Assembly (NCBI RefSeq): GCF_020026455.1
Contig: NZ_JAHHQJ010000001.1
Location: 186,001-250,000, forward strand
DNA length: 64,000 nucleotides
Source: Alistipes sp.
GTDB lineage: Bacteria; Bacteroidota; Bacteroidia; Bacteroidales; Rikenellaceae
Direction: 5' to 3'
Translations under genes and position numbers: made by a program
Shown: positions 17,144 to 26,498 of the stretch, one piece after another
Layout of the letters: every line of letters begins with the position of its first letter
How positions within the stretch are numbered: the first letter of the stretch is position 1
The notes under the pieces: generated by a model
What the model saw: the letters and a program-made list of their open reading frames with translations, nothing else
Told to the model about the DNA's origin: nothing
Databases searched by the model: none

Positions 17144-17179
17144 AAAAAACAGTCCGGTGCAAAAACCGGACTGTTTTTT
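17144..17179. terminator. Strong terminator after susD
   Basis: A 15-bp perfect stem (17144-17158 with 17165-17179) with a 6-base loop and A/T tails on both sides. It should end the susC-susD transcript before the LytTR gene. Confidence 0.85.
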
Positions 17180-17217
17180 CAGCGCGTGCCCGAATGTCTC
17201 CGGGCCGTTTTCTCGAT

Positions 17218-18600
17218 TCAGTTGTTCAACTCGGGGTTGCCGTCGATGGCCGACAGCGGGAAGGGCAGCGTGTAACGCGCATCGTTGGCATTGAGCGTGT
17301 AGGTCCGGTCCTTGTAGGTTTTGATGATGGCCGGACGGGTCGTCCGCCGCAGGTCCATCCAGCGGTGTCCCTCTCCGATCAGCTCGCGTGCGCGCTCGTC
17401 GGCGATCTCTGCGCGCAGTTGCTCGGCGTTCATCGCTCCGACCTTGGTGCGCTGTGCCTCCATTGCCTGGGGTTTCAGTCGTTTGGCCTTCAGGTCAAGC
17501 AGATAGCCCTTGGCCTTCTCCAGTTCCGCCGGCAGATACGATCCGGCTTCGGCCGCGATGAGGTACATTTCGGCGATGCGGATCGACACGCGGTCCGACG
17601 ACGAACGGTTCAGACAGTATCCCAGGAGCGTAGGCTTCTGATCGGCGTCGTAGCTGTTCACCGGATTGAGGTAGCTGCGGCGGTTGTCCGTCGCCTCGTC
17701 CAGCAGCCCGAGGATTTTGTCCGAGAGGATGCTGGCGCCGCGCAGGTCTCCGTTTCCGCCGCCGAACGGGCGTTCCCAGGCCAATATGGCCTCCGGAGAG
17801 GTTGCTTTCCATGGCAGGTCGTCGCTTTCGGGCGAGGCGTTGAAATCCACGAGTTTGTATTTGGGCAGCAGGCTCGTCGCCGCCTCGTAAGCCGCCTGCC
17901 AGTTGCGCATGTAGAGCATGACACGGGCCTTGAATGCGGCGAGCGCATCGAGCGAGAAGCGGTAGTTGAGCGTCGGATCTTTCTGTTTCTCCAGGGTCAT
18001 CGCCTCCTGGGCGGCCTCGATGTCTTCGACGATCTGTTTGTAGACGGCCGCAACATTCGTCGGGCGGTATTTCTGCTCGATGTCGATGTAGGTGGACAGG
18101 GGCACACCCCGGTCGGTCGCTGCGGTCTGCGGATCATAGGGTTTCCCGTAGAGATTCACCAGATCGAAGTGGGCGTAGGCACGCATGGCATAGGCCTCTC
18201 CGAGAACCTGTCGCTTGTCTTCCGAGGAGTCGTCGTCCGCCTGCTCCACGCCGTCGATCACGGCATTGGCCTGGAAAATGGCCCGGTAATAATACTGGTA
18301 GGGATACTCCCACATCTGCGTTTCGTACTGCCAGGTGTAGTTGTAGGAGAGGGCTATGGCGTCGCTGCTGTCGAAGAAGTTGGCTTCGTGGAACAGGCCG
18401 ACTTCATCGGACAGCAACCCGGTGTAGGCCTTCGAGCTGGCATAGGGAAAGCGGCTGTATCCCTCGGTGAGCAGGGCCCTGTATTCCGAGGTCTTGTGTG
18501 GGATCACCTTTCCGACGGGCTCTATTTCCAGATAGTTGCACGAGGCGAGTCCCAGTGCGGCAAGCAGGATATATGCTATTTTTCTCATTTTTTTCAACAT
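17218..18600 (-). CDS. SusD/RagB-family outer-membrane lipoprotein
   Basis: The surface substrate-binding partner of the SusC transporter. The signal peptide MLKKMRKIAYILLAALGLASC ends in a lipobox. The SusD family pattern is seen in YNYTWQYETQMW, QVLGEAYAMRAYAHFDLVNLYG and the C-terminal ARELIGEGHRWMDLRR. At 460 residues it is typical of the smaller RagB type. It starts 1 base after susC ends. No glycan enzyme is nearby; the metalloprotease upstream suggests peptide rather than sugar capture, which is an inference. Confidence 0.92.
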   Translation of the reverse strand: MLKKMRKIAYILLAALGLASCNYLEIEPVGKVIPHKTSEYRALLTEGYSRFPYASSKAYTGLLSDEVGLFHEANFFDSSDAIALSYNYTWQYETQMWEYPYQYYYRAIFQANAVIDGVEQADDDSSEDKRQVLGEAYAMRAYAHFDLVNLYGKPYDPQTAATDRGVPLSTYIDIEQKYRPTNVAAVYKQIVEDIEAAQEAMTLEKQKDPTLNYRFSLDALAAFKARVMLYMRNWQAAYEAATSLLPKYKLVDFNASPESDDLPWKATSPEAILAWERPFGGGNGDLRGASILSDKILGLLDEATDNRRSYLNPVNSYDADQKPTLLGYCLNRSSSDRVSIRIAEMYLIAAEAGSYLPAELEKAKGYLLDLKAKRLKPQAMEAQRTKVGAMNAEQLRAEIADERARELIGEGHRWMDLRRTTRPAIIKTYKDRTYTLNANDARYTLPFPLSAIDGNPELNN

Positions 18601-18601
18601 G

Positions 18602-21600
18602 TTAGAAGGTAATGTTCAGTCCGACCGAGTAGGTGCGGGCCATGGGCTGGGCATAGATGTTTCCGTAGGTTTCGGGATCGAAATAGCCGTCGTAGTCCGT
18701 TGCTACGACCAGCGGATTCCGAGCTTCGAAGTGTACGCGCAATCCCGCCATGTGCAGTTTTCGCGTGATTCGCTGCGGGAAGGAGTACCCCAGCCGGATG
18801 CTGTTCACGCGGAAGTAGTTGATCTTCCTGTGCCAGATGTCGAGGCTGTTGAACAGGTTGACGTTTGTCGGGAAGTTATCCATGATCCAGTAGTAGACCC
18901 GGTAGGGATCGGGGTTCTCGGTCCAGTTTTCCCAGGCCGAACCGTCGGCCTGCAGGTTTCCGGCCAGCGAGGGGAAGGTCCCCGAGGGGTTGGAGGGCGA
19001 CCACACCTTGTTCATCTCGGTGGTGTAGTTCTGCCCGGGATTGGTCTGCGTGGGGTAGTAGAAGGGCGAGCGCGTCACGAGCTGCCCGAATACGAAGTTG
19101 CACGAGATCGCCAGGTCGAAATTCTTGTAGTAGAACCGGTTGTTGAAACCACCCGTCACATCGGGGTTGCGGGATCCGATGTAGGTCATGTAGCTGCGCA
19201 CGTCCTTCTGCGAAACATTCATCGCCGGACCGTATTCGAACGTCTCCGGAATGCCCAGTCCCCAGGGATCGCTGGCCTCCACGCGGAATCCGACGAACTC
19301 CTGCAGCGAGATTTTCTTCCCGTCGCGCCAGAACATCGGGATTCCGTTTGCGTCCAACCCGGCGGTCTTGATGGCGAATACGGCGCTCGACGAATATCCC
19401 TGCAGCGAGGGGCTCCAGCTGTTGTCGTCGATACGCACCTTTTCGACCTTGTCGGTGTTGTGTGCGATGTTGATCGACGTCTCCCAGCGGAAGTTGCGGG
19501 TTCGGATGTTCACCGTGTTGAGCGTGAATTCGATACCCCTGCTCGAAATTTCACCGTAGTTGCTCGATGTCGAGATGAATCCCGTTTCCGAGGGGATCGT
19601 GCGTGTGGTGATCAGGTCCTTGCTTCGGCGGCCGTAGAGTTCGAACGAGAATCCGATGCGGTGTTCGCAGGCTGCGAAATCGAGGGCCGTGTTCCACGAA
19701 TAGGTCGTCTCCCAGCGCAGGTTCTGGTTGGGCGGCGACGTCACATCGATGCGGTCTTCGCTCACACCTCCGAGCGAGGTGCTGTTCCACGTGCCGAGGA
19801 TGTAGGGCGAGGTCGTGCGGTCGATGTTGCCCTGGGCGCCGTAGGATACCCTCAGGCGCAGGTTGTCGAGCCAGCGAGCGTCGCTCAGGAAGTGCTCGCG
19901 GTTGATGTTCCACGCTCCGGATATGGACCACATCGGGTTGAACTTGTATTTGGGATCCACACCGAAGAGGTTCGTTCCGTCGTAGCGCATCGAGCCGAAA
20001 ACGGTGTATCGGTTGTCGAAGGTGTACGACCCGGTGAAGAAGTAGGACATGTAGCGGTTTTCGTAGAAGTTTTTGGTATACTGCCTGAAACTCTCGTCGT
20101 CGAGCAGATCGCTGTCTTCGGGGACGTTGATCGGTTTGGTCGTCATGGTTTTGTGGTCGTATCCGAATCCTTTGGTGTGTATGGTCGTGTTGGTTACGCC
20201 GCGCATCTCCAGACCGGCCATCAGGTCCAGTTCGTGCTTTCCGCCGAACGAACCCGCATATTCGGCCTGAGCCTTCCAGTTGTACTGCGAGAGGTCGCCG
20301 TCCCAGTTCTGGATGATACCGCCTTTGGGCAGGCGCACGACCTGATCGACCATCGACTTGAGCTGGTATTTTCGGGTGAAGTAGGTGTTTTCCTGTGCCA
20401 TTTTCTCGGTCGTGGAGTTGTCGACCTGCAGTCCGAACTGGGTGTATAGCTTCAGCCCCTTCACCGGACGATACTCCAGATCGAATATGGCCTTGATCGA
20501 GCGTGTCTTGAGCGTGTACTCCGTGCGAGCCCGCTCCTCCAGGAAGTTGAAGTCGAGCACGTCGGCATTTCCCGTGTTGACCGTCATGTCGGGGTCATAC
20601 GCATAATTTCCATCGGGCCCATAGGCATTGAGATAGGGATTTACCGTCCGGGTGTAGCGCGACGGGTTGGTGAAGACGTCCGTGTCGGACAGATAGGAGT
20701 CGTTCTTGTTCTGCCCGACGAACACCGAGGCCCCGAAGTGCAGGTTCTGCAGCAGGTCGTAGTCGGTCTTCATCGTGAGGTTCAGACGCTCGAATCCCGT
20801 ACCTATGGTCGTTCCCTGTTCGTTGTAGTATCCGCCCGAGAAGTAGTATCCGGTCTTTCCGCTGCCGCCCGAGATGCTGAGGCTGTACTGCTGGTTGAGA
20901 GCCGTCCGATAGATTTCGCGGCCCCAGTCCGTGCCGTTTCGGCGCAGGGCCTCGATCGCGCGCTGCGTCTCGGGCGAGAGAGCTGCGAGACCTCCGCCGT
21001 TGACGAAGGCGGCACGCTCCCCGGCCTTGTCCAGAATGCGGGCCACGCCGCCCATGCCCGGCAGGTAGTTGAGCCGGGCGTTGGCCGCCAGTCCTAACTC
21101 CAGATCCACCTTCTGCGAGGCGTTCATCAGGTTGAGGCGCCCCAGGTCGGGACGGTCGGTCACGAACAGCGATGCCGAGACGTTGACGCGCATCGCCTGG
21201 TTGCGGGCTCCTTTCTTGGTGGTGATGATGATGACTCCGTTTGCAGCCCGGGCGCCGTAAATGGCCGTAGCTGCGGCGTCTTTCAGTACGGATATGTCCT
21301 CGATGTCCGACGGGTTGAGTCCGGCGATCGACATGTTGTAGAGGTTGTCGACGCTCTCCTTCGACGACCAGTCCTTCGGGATGTCGTTTCCTTCGAGCGG
21401 CATTCCGTCGAGCACCCACAGCGGGTCGGTGTTTCCGTTCAGTGTCACGGTGCTTCGGATCTTGATCTTGCTGGCTGCACCCGGTCCGCCGGTCGTGGGA
21501 GTGGACACGAGTCCGGCGATCGATCCGGAGAGCATTTCGTCGACGCTGGCCACGCCGTCCCGCGAGATGTCCGACATCTTGACGGAGGCGATCGACGAGG

Positions 21601-21976
21601 TCAGCTTGCGTTTCTCGATGCGCTGGTATCCGGTCACCACCACGGCGTCCACCTTGTTGTCCGACGTCGAGAGGTAGACCGTGAAGTCGCTCTGGCCCGC
21701 AATATCCAGGGTCCGGGTCTCATAGCCGAGGTAGCTGACGACCACCTTCCGGACACTGACGGGCAGCCTGAAGGAGAACCGGCCCTGTTCGTAGGCGATC
21801 GTTCCCTGTGGATTGTAGTCTTTGGCCTGGGTTTCCTCGGGAGCGATGAAGACGGTTGCTCCCACGAGCGGTGCGCCGTCGGCACGGTCGAGTACCTGGC
21901 CCGTAATCTGCCGGGTCTGCTGTGCGAGCGCCAGCAGGGGACAGACCAGGGCGCATAGCATAAAGAATTTTTTCAT
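18602..21976 (-). CDS. SusC/RagA-family TonB-dependent transporter
   Basis: A 1124-residue outer-membrane transporter. In order: signal peptide (ending LALAQQT), a carboxypeptidase-regulatory-like beta domain (ITGQVLDRADGAPLVGATVFI), plug domain (VDAVVVTGYQRIEKRKLTSSI, SIAGLNPSDIEDISVLKDAAATAIYG with the SusC signature) and a beta-barrel ending in an aromatic C-terminus (TYSVGLNITF). Energised by TonB, it takes substrate handed over by the SusD partner. Its -7 box sits 4 bases upstream of the ATG, predicting a leaderless mRNA. Confidence 0.95.
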   Translation of the reverse strand: MKKFFMLCALVCPLLALAQQTRQITGQVLDRADGAPLVGATVFIAPEETQAKDYNPQGTIAYEQGRFSFRLPVSVRKVVVSYLGYETRTLDIAGQSDFTVYLSTSDNKVDAVVVTGYQRIEKRKLTSSIASVKMSDISRDGVASVDEMLSGSIAGLVSTPTTGGPGAASKIKIRSTVTLNGNTDPLWVLDGMPLEGNDIPKDWSSKESVDNLYNMSIAGLNPSDIEDISVLKDAAATAIYGARAANGVIIITTKKGARNQAMRVNVSASLFVTDRPDLGRLNLMNASQKVDLELGLAANARLNYLPGMGGVARILDKAGERAAFVNGGGLAALSPETQRAIEALRRNGTDWGREIYRTALNQQYSLSISGGSGKTGYYFSGGYYNEQGTTIGTGFERLNLTMKTDYDLLQNLHFGASVFVGQNKNDSYLSDTDVFTNPSRYTRTVNPYLNAYGPDGNYAYDPDMTVNTGNADVLDFNFLEERARTEYTLKTRSIKAIFDLEYRPVKGLKLYTQFGLQVDNSTTEKMAQENTYFTRKYQLKSMVDQVVRLPKGGIIQNWDGDLSQYNWKAQAEYAGSFGGKHELDLMAGLEMRGVTNTTIHTKGFGYDHKTMTTKPINVPEDSDLLDDESFRQYTKNFYENRYMSYFFTGSYTFDNRYTVFGSMRYDGTNLFGVDPKYKFNPMWSISGAWNINREHFLSDARWLDNLRLRVSYGAQGNIDRTTSPYILGTWNSTSLGGVSEDRIDVTSPPNQNLRWETTYSWNTALDFAACEHRIGFSFELYGRRSKDLITTRTIPSETGFISTSSNYGEISSRGIEFTLNTVNIRTRNFRWETSINIAHNTDKVEKVRIDDNSWSPSLQGYSSSAVFAIKTAGLDANGIPMFWRDGKKISLQEFVGFRVEASDPWGLGIPETFEYGPAMNVSQKDVRSYMTYIGSRNPDVTGGFNNRFYYKNFDLAISCNFVFGQLVTRSPFYYPTQTNPGQNYTTEMNKVWSPSNPSGTFPSLAGNLQADGSAWENWTENPDPYRVYYWIMDNFPTNVNLFNSLDIWHRKINYFRVNSIRLGYSFPQRITRKLHMAGLRVHFEARNPLVVATDYDGYFDPETYGNIYAQPMARTYSVGLNITF

Positions 21977-21980
21977 ATTA

Positions 21981-21988
21981 CAAATATA
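21981..21988 (-). promoter_or_regulatory. susC promoter, -7 box 4 bases from the ATG
   Basis: TATATTTG on the minus strand, four bases, then the start codon. No clear TTG was found 19-21 bases upstream. It predicts transcription starting at or next to the ATG. Confidence 0.5.
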
Positions 21989-22079
21989 GAAGTGTTTGAT
22001 CTGTTTTTCTGTTAAATCGAATCTGTTTTTCCGATATTGATTTGAGATTGTAACCTGATTGAGAGTCCCTTCAGTTGCC

Positions 22080-22115
22080 GCAAAGCCGTCTTTCCGGATC
22101 GGAAGACGGCTTTGC
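22080..22115. terminator. Long hairpin between the metalloprotease gene and susC
   Basis: Arms 22080-22096 and 22100-22115 pair almost perfectly (one bulged T) with a 3-base loop. There is no good U-run on the minus strand, so it may be an mRNA end, a processing structure or an attenuator rather than a classic terminator. Confidence 0.5.
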
Positions 22116-22126
22116 AGCGTTGGGTT

Positions 22127-24757
22127 TTATAACATTCTCAAGGCTTCTTTCAGCCTCAGCTCGAGGTCTCGGTAATGGTTCCGGGTTGCCTGGTCGCCGC
22201 TTTGGAAGCGGCCCTGGACAATGGTCAGCAGCCTCCGCATTTCGGCCCTCTTGGCCGATGTGGTTTCGCTCACGCGCTGCATCATGTCGTAGTTGCGGGC
22301 GGTGCGCAACCCGATCTGTTCGGGCCTCGGCAGCGGTTCGAGATCCAGCTCGGGGGTGTCCTGCATGAGCGAGCAGGAGCATCCGCGCCCGTCGTGCGCG
22401 TGGTCGTGGAGCGTCGATCCCATCTTGGTGGTCTTCACCATCGTGATGTTCGACGAGACGATCAGTGCGTCGACATAGTTCTTCTGGCTCATCCGTTCCC
22501 AGATCGAGAGCGTACGCCCTCCGGGGCGGATAAATATGGCGCGCGTGATGTCGTCCATCATCTGCTCGGGCGTGTAGGTCTTTGCCCCGCGTCCCTGCCG
22601 GGCCTCCACCTCATACATGCGCACCATCCGCTGGTCGGCCAGCAGTTCGTAGTAGGTCTTGTACTGGAGTTCGCGCGCGAAGTTGTAGGGGGCATACTCC
22701 ATCTGTCCCACGGGTGAGGAGCGCTGTGCATAGGCCTTGTCCCAAGCCTTGGCGCCGAACAGCCATTCGGGTGTGGTGAAGACTTCGTCGATGAGGTATT
22801 CGACGCTCTTTCGCTGGTAGTCGGCCGGAACCGGTACATATCGGTCGATGTCGTGCCCCGCCACCACGTTGTTGAGGTGGAATCCGCCGACATTGGTCTT
22901 TACATGGTCGGCATAGGTCATCCACTGGAAGACGATGGCCATCAGGAAGCGTCCGGCTTCGTATTGCAGTTCGCCGTCCTCCGAGGTCCAGTCCCCCACG
23001 TGGGGAATGATGCGGCGCAGGTTCTTCGTGCCGTATATGCCGGCCTGCACGGCGTCGTTGCCGAGGTCTTCCGACTGCGACCGCGGATCGATTCCTTCGT
23101 GCGACTGTTCGCCATACCAGTATTCGGGGTCGTTCTCATGCTTGCGCAGCCAGGCGTTGAGCGTCGGCAGCTCCTCGTGGGGATCCTTCACGTCGAGCCA
23201 GCGGTATCCCCAGTTTATGGCGTGCTTGTCGTAGGTTCCGATCTTGGGGGTCAGTTGGGTGATTCCGTCCTCGGGCTGTGCCACGTAGTTGAATCGGGCG
23301 TAGTCCATGATCGAGCTGGCGGTTCCGTTGGTTGCGGTGTAGCTCTTCGAGCGGAGCGAATCCACCGGCACGGAGTACGAAGCCCCGAAGTTGTGCTTCA
23401 GTCCGAGGCTGTGTCCCAGCTCGTGCGACGATACGAACCGCACGGCGTTACCCATCACCTCCGTGGGCAGCTTGTTGGCGCGGGCTGCGGGGTCCACGGC
23501 TCCGGTCTGGAGGCGGATCCAGGCCTGGAGGATGCTCATCACGTTGTGCCACCAGATGATGTCGGCTTCGATGATCTCGCCGCTCCGGGGGTCGATCACC
23601 GAGGGGCCCATGGCGTTGGCCATCTCCGAGGCGGCATAGGTCACCACCGAATAACGCACGTCGTCGATGTCAAACTCCTTGTCGTCGGGAGTGACCTCGC
23701 GGGCCAAGATGGCGTTCTTGAAACCTGCGGTTTCGAAGGCCTCCTGCCACTCGACGATCCCCTTCTTGATGTAGGGCACCCATACGGGCGGGGTCGCCGG
23801 ATCGATCCACAGGACGATCGGTTTGCGCGGTTCGACCAGCTCGCCGCGCTTGTAACGCTCCACATCCTCGGGTTTGGGCTCCAAACGCCAGCGGTTGATG
23901 AATGCGCGCTCCTCGGCCTTCTGCTGTTCGTCGTTGAAGTAGAGGTGCCCGATCTCGAAGTAGCCCACGCGGTCGTCGGAGAAGCGCGGACGCATCGGCT
24001 CCTTGTCGAGCAGCACCAGATTCGAGGTGATGTCCACACTCAGCGCTATCGTCTCTCCCTCCTCGGAGTGCGAGGTCGAGAGGAGCGATTTGACGATGAT
24101 GTTTTTGGGGAACGACTTGGCGGATTCGATCTTCGACAGCTCCTTTTTGGGCGATCCGGAGAGTCCGATGGCTCCGAACACGTTGTTGAAACTCTTTTCG
24201 CTGCCGTCGAATACCTTGTTGACCTTGATGACCACCGACGCCGAATCCTTGCCGTAGGCTTCGATCGGGAACTGCTCGATAGCCGTTTCGCGGTAGTTGT
24301 CCTTCACGGAGCGGGTGATGCGGTCGTCTTCGGGCGAGGTGATGCGCGGGTCGTAGGTCATGACCCATACCTTTTTATGAAGGGTGTCCTTGCGGAACCG
24401 CACGATCTTCTCGCCGTAGCCCATTCCCTTGTTGATTCCCGCATCGTTCAGGGCGTAGGGTACGCTCGAAATCTTGTTGACAATCAGAATTTCGCGCCCC
24501 AGCAGCGAGTCGGGGATCTCGAACAGGATGTCGGTTCCCTTGCGGTGCACGTCGAACATGCCCTTGTCGGTCACGGCGCCTTTCAGCAGTTCTTCGTAAC
24601 CTTTTTTCTCTTTTTTGGTCGTGTCGGCCTTCTGGGCCGCGGCTTCGGTTTTCTTCGACTTGCGGCCCGGCTTTCTCTTCGCTTCGGCTGTCGGGACCGT
24701 CAGCAGGAGGAGTGTTGCCAGTGTCAGCAAGCTCGCGATCAATCGTCTTTTGTTCAT
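22127..24757 (-). CDS. Secreted zinc-dependent metalloprotease, DUF5117/DUF4953 type
   Basis: An 876-residue protein with a signal peptide (ending TVPTAEAKRK) and a long Lys-rich segment after it. The zinc site HELGHSLGLKH (about residue 446) is the extended HExxHxxGxxH metzincin motif. The regions around it (YKRGELVEPRKPIVLWIDPATPP, NVMSILQAWIRLQ) match Bacteroidetes metalloproteases with DUF5117-DUF4953-DUF5118 domains. The substrate is unknown. It lies immediately upstream of susC on the same strand, and a peptide-producing role for the transporter is plausible. I see no strong promoter box directly upstream. Confidence 0.82.
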   Translation of the reverse strand: MNKRRLIASLLTLATLLLLTVPTAEAKRKPGRKSKKTEAAAQKADTTKKEKKGYEELLKGAVTDKGMFDVHRKGTDILFEIPDSLLGREILIVNKISSVPYALNDAGINKGMGYGEKIVRFRKDTLHKKVWVMTYDPRITSPEDDRITRSVKDNYRETAIEQFPIEAYGKDSASVVIKVNKVFDGSEKSFNNVFGAIGLSGSPKKELSKIESAKSFPKNIIVKSLLSTSHSEEGETIALSVDITSNLVLLDKEPMRPRFSDDRVGYFEIGHLYFNDEQQKAEERAFINRWRLEPKPEDVERYKRGELVEPRKPIVLWIDPATPPVWVPYIKKGIVEWQEAFETAGFKNAILAREVTPDDKEFDIDDVRYSVVTYAASEMANAMGPSVIDPRSGEIIEADIIWWHNVMSILQAWIRLQTGAVDPAARANKLPTEVMGNAVRFVSSHELGHSLGLKHNFGASYSVPVDSLRSKSYTATNGTASSIMDYARFNYVAQPEDGITQLTPKIGTYDKHAINWGYRWLDVKDPHEELPTLNAWLRKHENDPEYWYGEQSHEGIDPRSQSEDLGNDAVQAGIYGTKNLRRIIPHVGDWTSEDGELQYEAGRFLMAIVFQWMTYADHVKTNVGGFHLNNVVAGHDIDRYVPVPADYQRKSVEYLIDEVFTTPEWLFGAKAWDKAYAQRSSPVGQMEYAPYNFARELQYKTYYELLADQRMVRMYEVEARQGRGAKTYTPEQMMDDITRAIFIRPGGRTLSIWERMSQKNYVDALIVSSNITMVKTTKMGSTLHDHAHDGRGCSCSLMQDTPELDLEPLPRPEQIGLRTARNYDMMQRVSETTSAKRAEMRRLLTIVQGRFQSGDQATRNHYRDLELRLKEALRML

Positions 24758-24830
24758 CGTTTCTTATTGCAGTTATCGCGCGAATCGGTAGAATCCGCAG
24801 GATGCAATAATAAAATTAAAATTTTTAAAT

Positions 24831-24862
24831 AAAAAGCGATCGGGGGCGAATGCCCGGATCGG
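24831..24862 (-). terminator. Terminator after the LytS-type kinase
   Basis: A two-part stem (GATC and GGGC with complements, small bulge), followed on the minus strand by CTTTTT. It separates the kinase transcript from the metalloprotease gene. Confidence 0.6.
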
Positions 24863-24888
24863 AGGGGTGAATGCCGCAATCAGGCGGA

Positions 24889-26421
24889 TTACTTTTCGGG
24901 CGGCAGCATCGGCATCCGGCAGCGGAAGGTTCCCTTGTCGATCGAGATCGAGATGTTCTCTTCCGTGTAGAAGCGATATACCGATCGGATTCGTTCCAGT
25001 CCCAGTCCGAGCGACTCCTTGTCGCCGTCGTTGCGCGGCGTGTAGTTGTTCTCGATCAGGAGGCTTTCGCCCTCGGTGCTGATGCGGATGTGCAGCGGGT
25101 TGCCTCCCGTGATGCTGTTGTGCTTCACGGCATTCTCGACCAGCGTCTGGAGGCTCATGGATGGAATCCGCCAGTTGCGCAGTGCGGGGTCGATGGCCGT
25201 GGTGAGTTCGATGCGGTCGTCGAAGCGGATTTTCTGGAGCGTGTAGTACTGCCACGTAAAATCGATCTCCTCGGCGAGCGTTGCGAGTATCTGCTTGCGG
25301 TGCTCCAGCACACGGCGGTATACGCGCGAGAGGGTGAGGGTGAACTCCCGGGCCTGCTCGGGGTTGCTGCGGATCAGCGCATAGAGCGAATTGAGCGAGT
25401 TGAACAGGAAGTGGGGGTCGATCTGTTCCAGGAGTTGCTGCAGATGGAGCTGCGCCGACTCCTGTTCCGAATGGCGGCGCAGGTCGTATTCGCGACGCCA
25501 GCGTCGTTGCGCCAAGACGAGCAGCACGGCGAAGAACAGCACCGAGATCACCGATGCGAAGACCGTGTAGAAGTGGAATTCGTCGATCTCCTGCTCGATG
25601 ACCAGCCGCGGGATGCCGATGCCCGCCACCCAGCGCTCACCGCCCAGCCGCATGGGGTAGTAGGTGCGCTCCTCGTCGATGTCGAGGTAGTCCGAGATGG
25701 CGTGAACGGTGAGGCTCCGTCCCGTTTTGACCACCTTCCGGAATGCCGCCCGACCCGCCGGGTCGTTTGCCGGATGCCCCATTTTGAGACTGTCGGGGTG
25801 GTAGACGATCACCCCTTCGGGGTCGAACAGCATGGCATATCCGCTGCTGGCCGGATTCTGCGTCATGCGGGTGTAGATTTCGGACAGCGGGAAGTCGATG
25901 CCGCAGATATGCCTGCGCCCTGCCCGGTCCGTCACCGTTCGGGCCATGCTCCAGACCTGAATCCGCCCCGAATCGGTCACGCGGCTGTACACCGAGTCAC
26001 CGTCCGTCGTGGCGATGAGCTGCTGCCGGAAATCCCGGTCTGTTGCCGTGGTGCGGGGTTCCGCTGCGCGCGGGTAGCTGCGGATCGTGCGGCCCCCTGC
26101 CTCCGCAAACCAGACACACCCGGCTTTGGGGTCCATCCGCATGAGCGTCGCCGCGAGCACATGCCGTTCGGCTTCCGTCGGCGCGGATTGCTCGCGCATG
26201 AATTGCGCCGAAGCTTCCAGCACCCCCTCCGAACGCTCGAATTCGACCTGCAACAGCCGGTAATGATACTCGCTGATGTGCGTGACGATCCGTTCGCTCA
26301 TCTGCATGGCCACGCTGTTGATCGTGCGTCCGGCGATCAGGATGCCCGCCACGAGTAGAATCAGGAGGATTGTTCCCGTTATCAGAAGTCGCCCTTTGGG
26401 CCTGTGTCGCTGTCGTGCCAT
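24889..26421 (-). CDS. LytS/YehU-type sensor histidine kinase with periplasmic Cache-like domain
   Basis: A 510-residue inner-membrane kinase. TM1 (residues 10-32) and TM2 (about 282-303) flank a periplasmic sensor whose pattern (GCVWFAEAGG, DFRQQLIATTDG, ICGIDFPLSEIYTRM, GYAMLFDPEGVIVYHPD) fits a Cache domain. The His_kinase region has the phosphoacceptor His in LLEQIDPHFLFNSLNSLYAL (about residue 337) and an N-box QTLVENAVKHN. The frame stays open further upstream only across the SDR gene; the ATG at 26421 follows a -7 box by 6 bases. Its partner is probably the LytTR regulator at 16374-17126, at the other end of the Sus locus. Confidence 0.87.
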   Translation of the reverse strand: MARQRHRPKGRLLITGTILLILLVAGILIAGRTINSVAMQMSERIVTHISEYHYRLLQVEFERSEGVLEASAQFMREQSAPTEAERHVLAATLMRMDPKAGCVWFAEAGGRTIRSYPRAAEPRTTATDRDFRQQLIATTDGDSVYSRVTDSGRIQVWSMARTVTDRAGRRHICGIDFPLSEIYTRMTQNPASSGYAMLFDPEGVIVYHPDSLKMGHPANDPAGRAAFRKVVKTGRSLTVHAISDYLDIDEERTYYPMRLGGERWVAGIGIPRLVIEQEIDEFHFYTVFASVISVLFFAVLLVLAQRRWRREYDLRRHSEQESAQLHLQQLLEQIDPHFLFNSLNSLYALIRSNPEQAREFTLTLSRVYRRVLEHRKQILATLAEEIDFTWQYYTLQKIRFDDRIELTTAIDPALRNWRIPSMSLQTLVENAVKHNSITGGNPLHIRISTEGESLLIENNYTPRNDGDKESLGLGLERIRSVYRFYTEENISISIDKGTFRCRMPMLPPEK

Positions 26422-26427
26422 GCGGGA

Positions 26428-26435
26428 CAAATGTA
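26428..26435 (-). promoter_or_regulatory. Kinase promoter, -7 box 6 bases from the ATG
   Basis: TACATTTG on the minus strand, six bases, then the start codon; a predicted leaderless mRNA. Confidence 0.45.
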
Positions 26436-26458
26436 GTGATTTTTTCGCCCCGGCGAAG

Positions 26459-26488
26459 AAAAACCCCGCGGAAAATCTTTCTGCGGGG
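26459..26488 (-). terminator. Terminator after the SDR gene
   Basis: An 11-bp stem with one mismatch (26464-26474 with 26478-26488), 3-base loop, then a T5 run on the minus strand. It ends the SDR transcript just before the kinase promoter. Confidence 0.75.
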
Positions 26489-26498
26489 CCTTGTCCGA

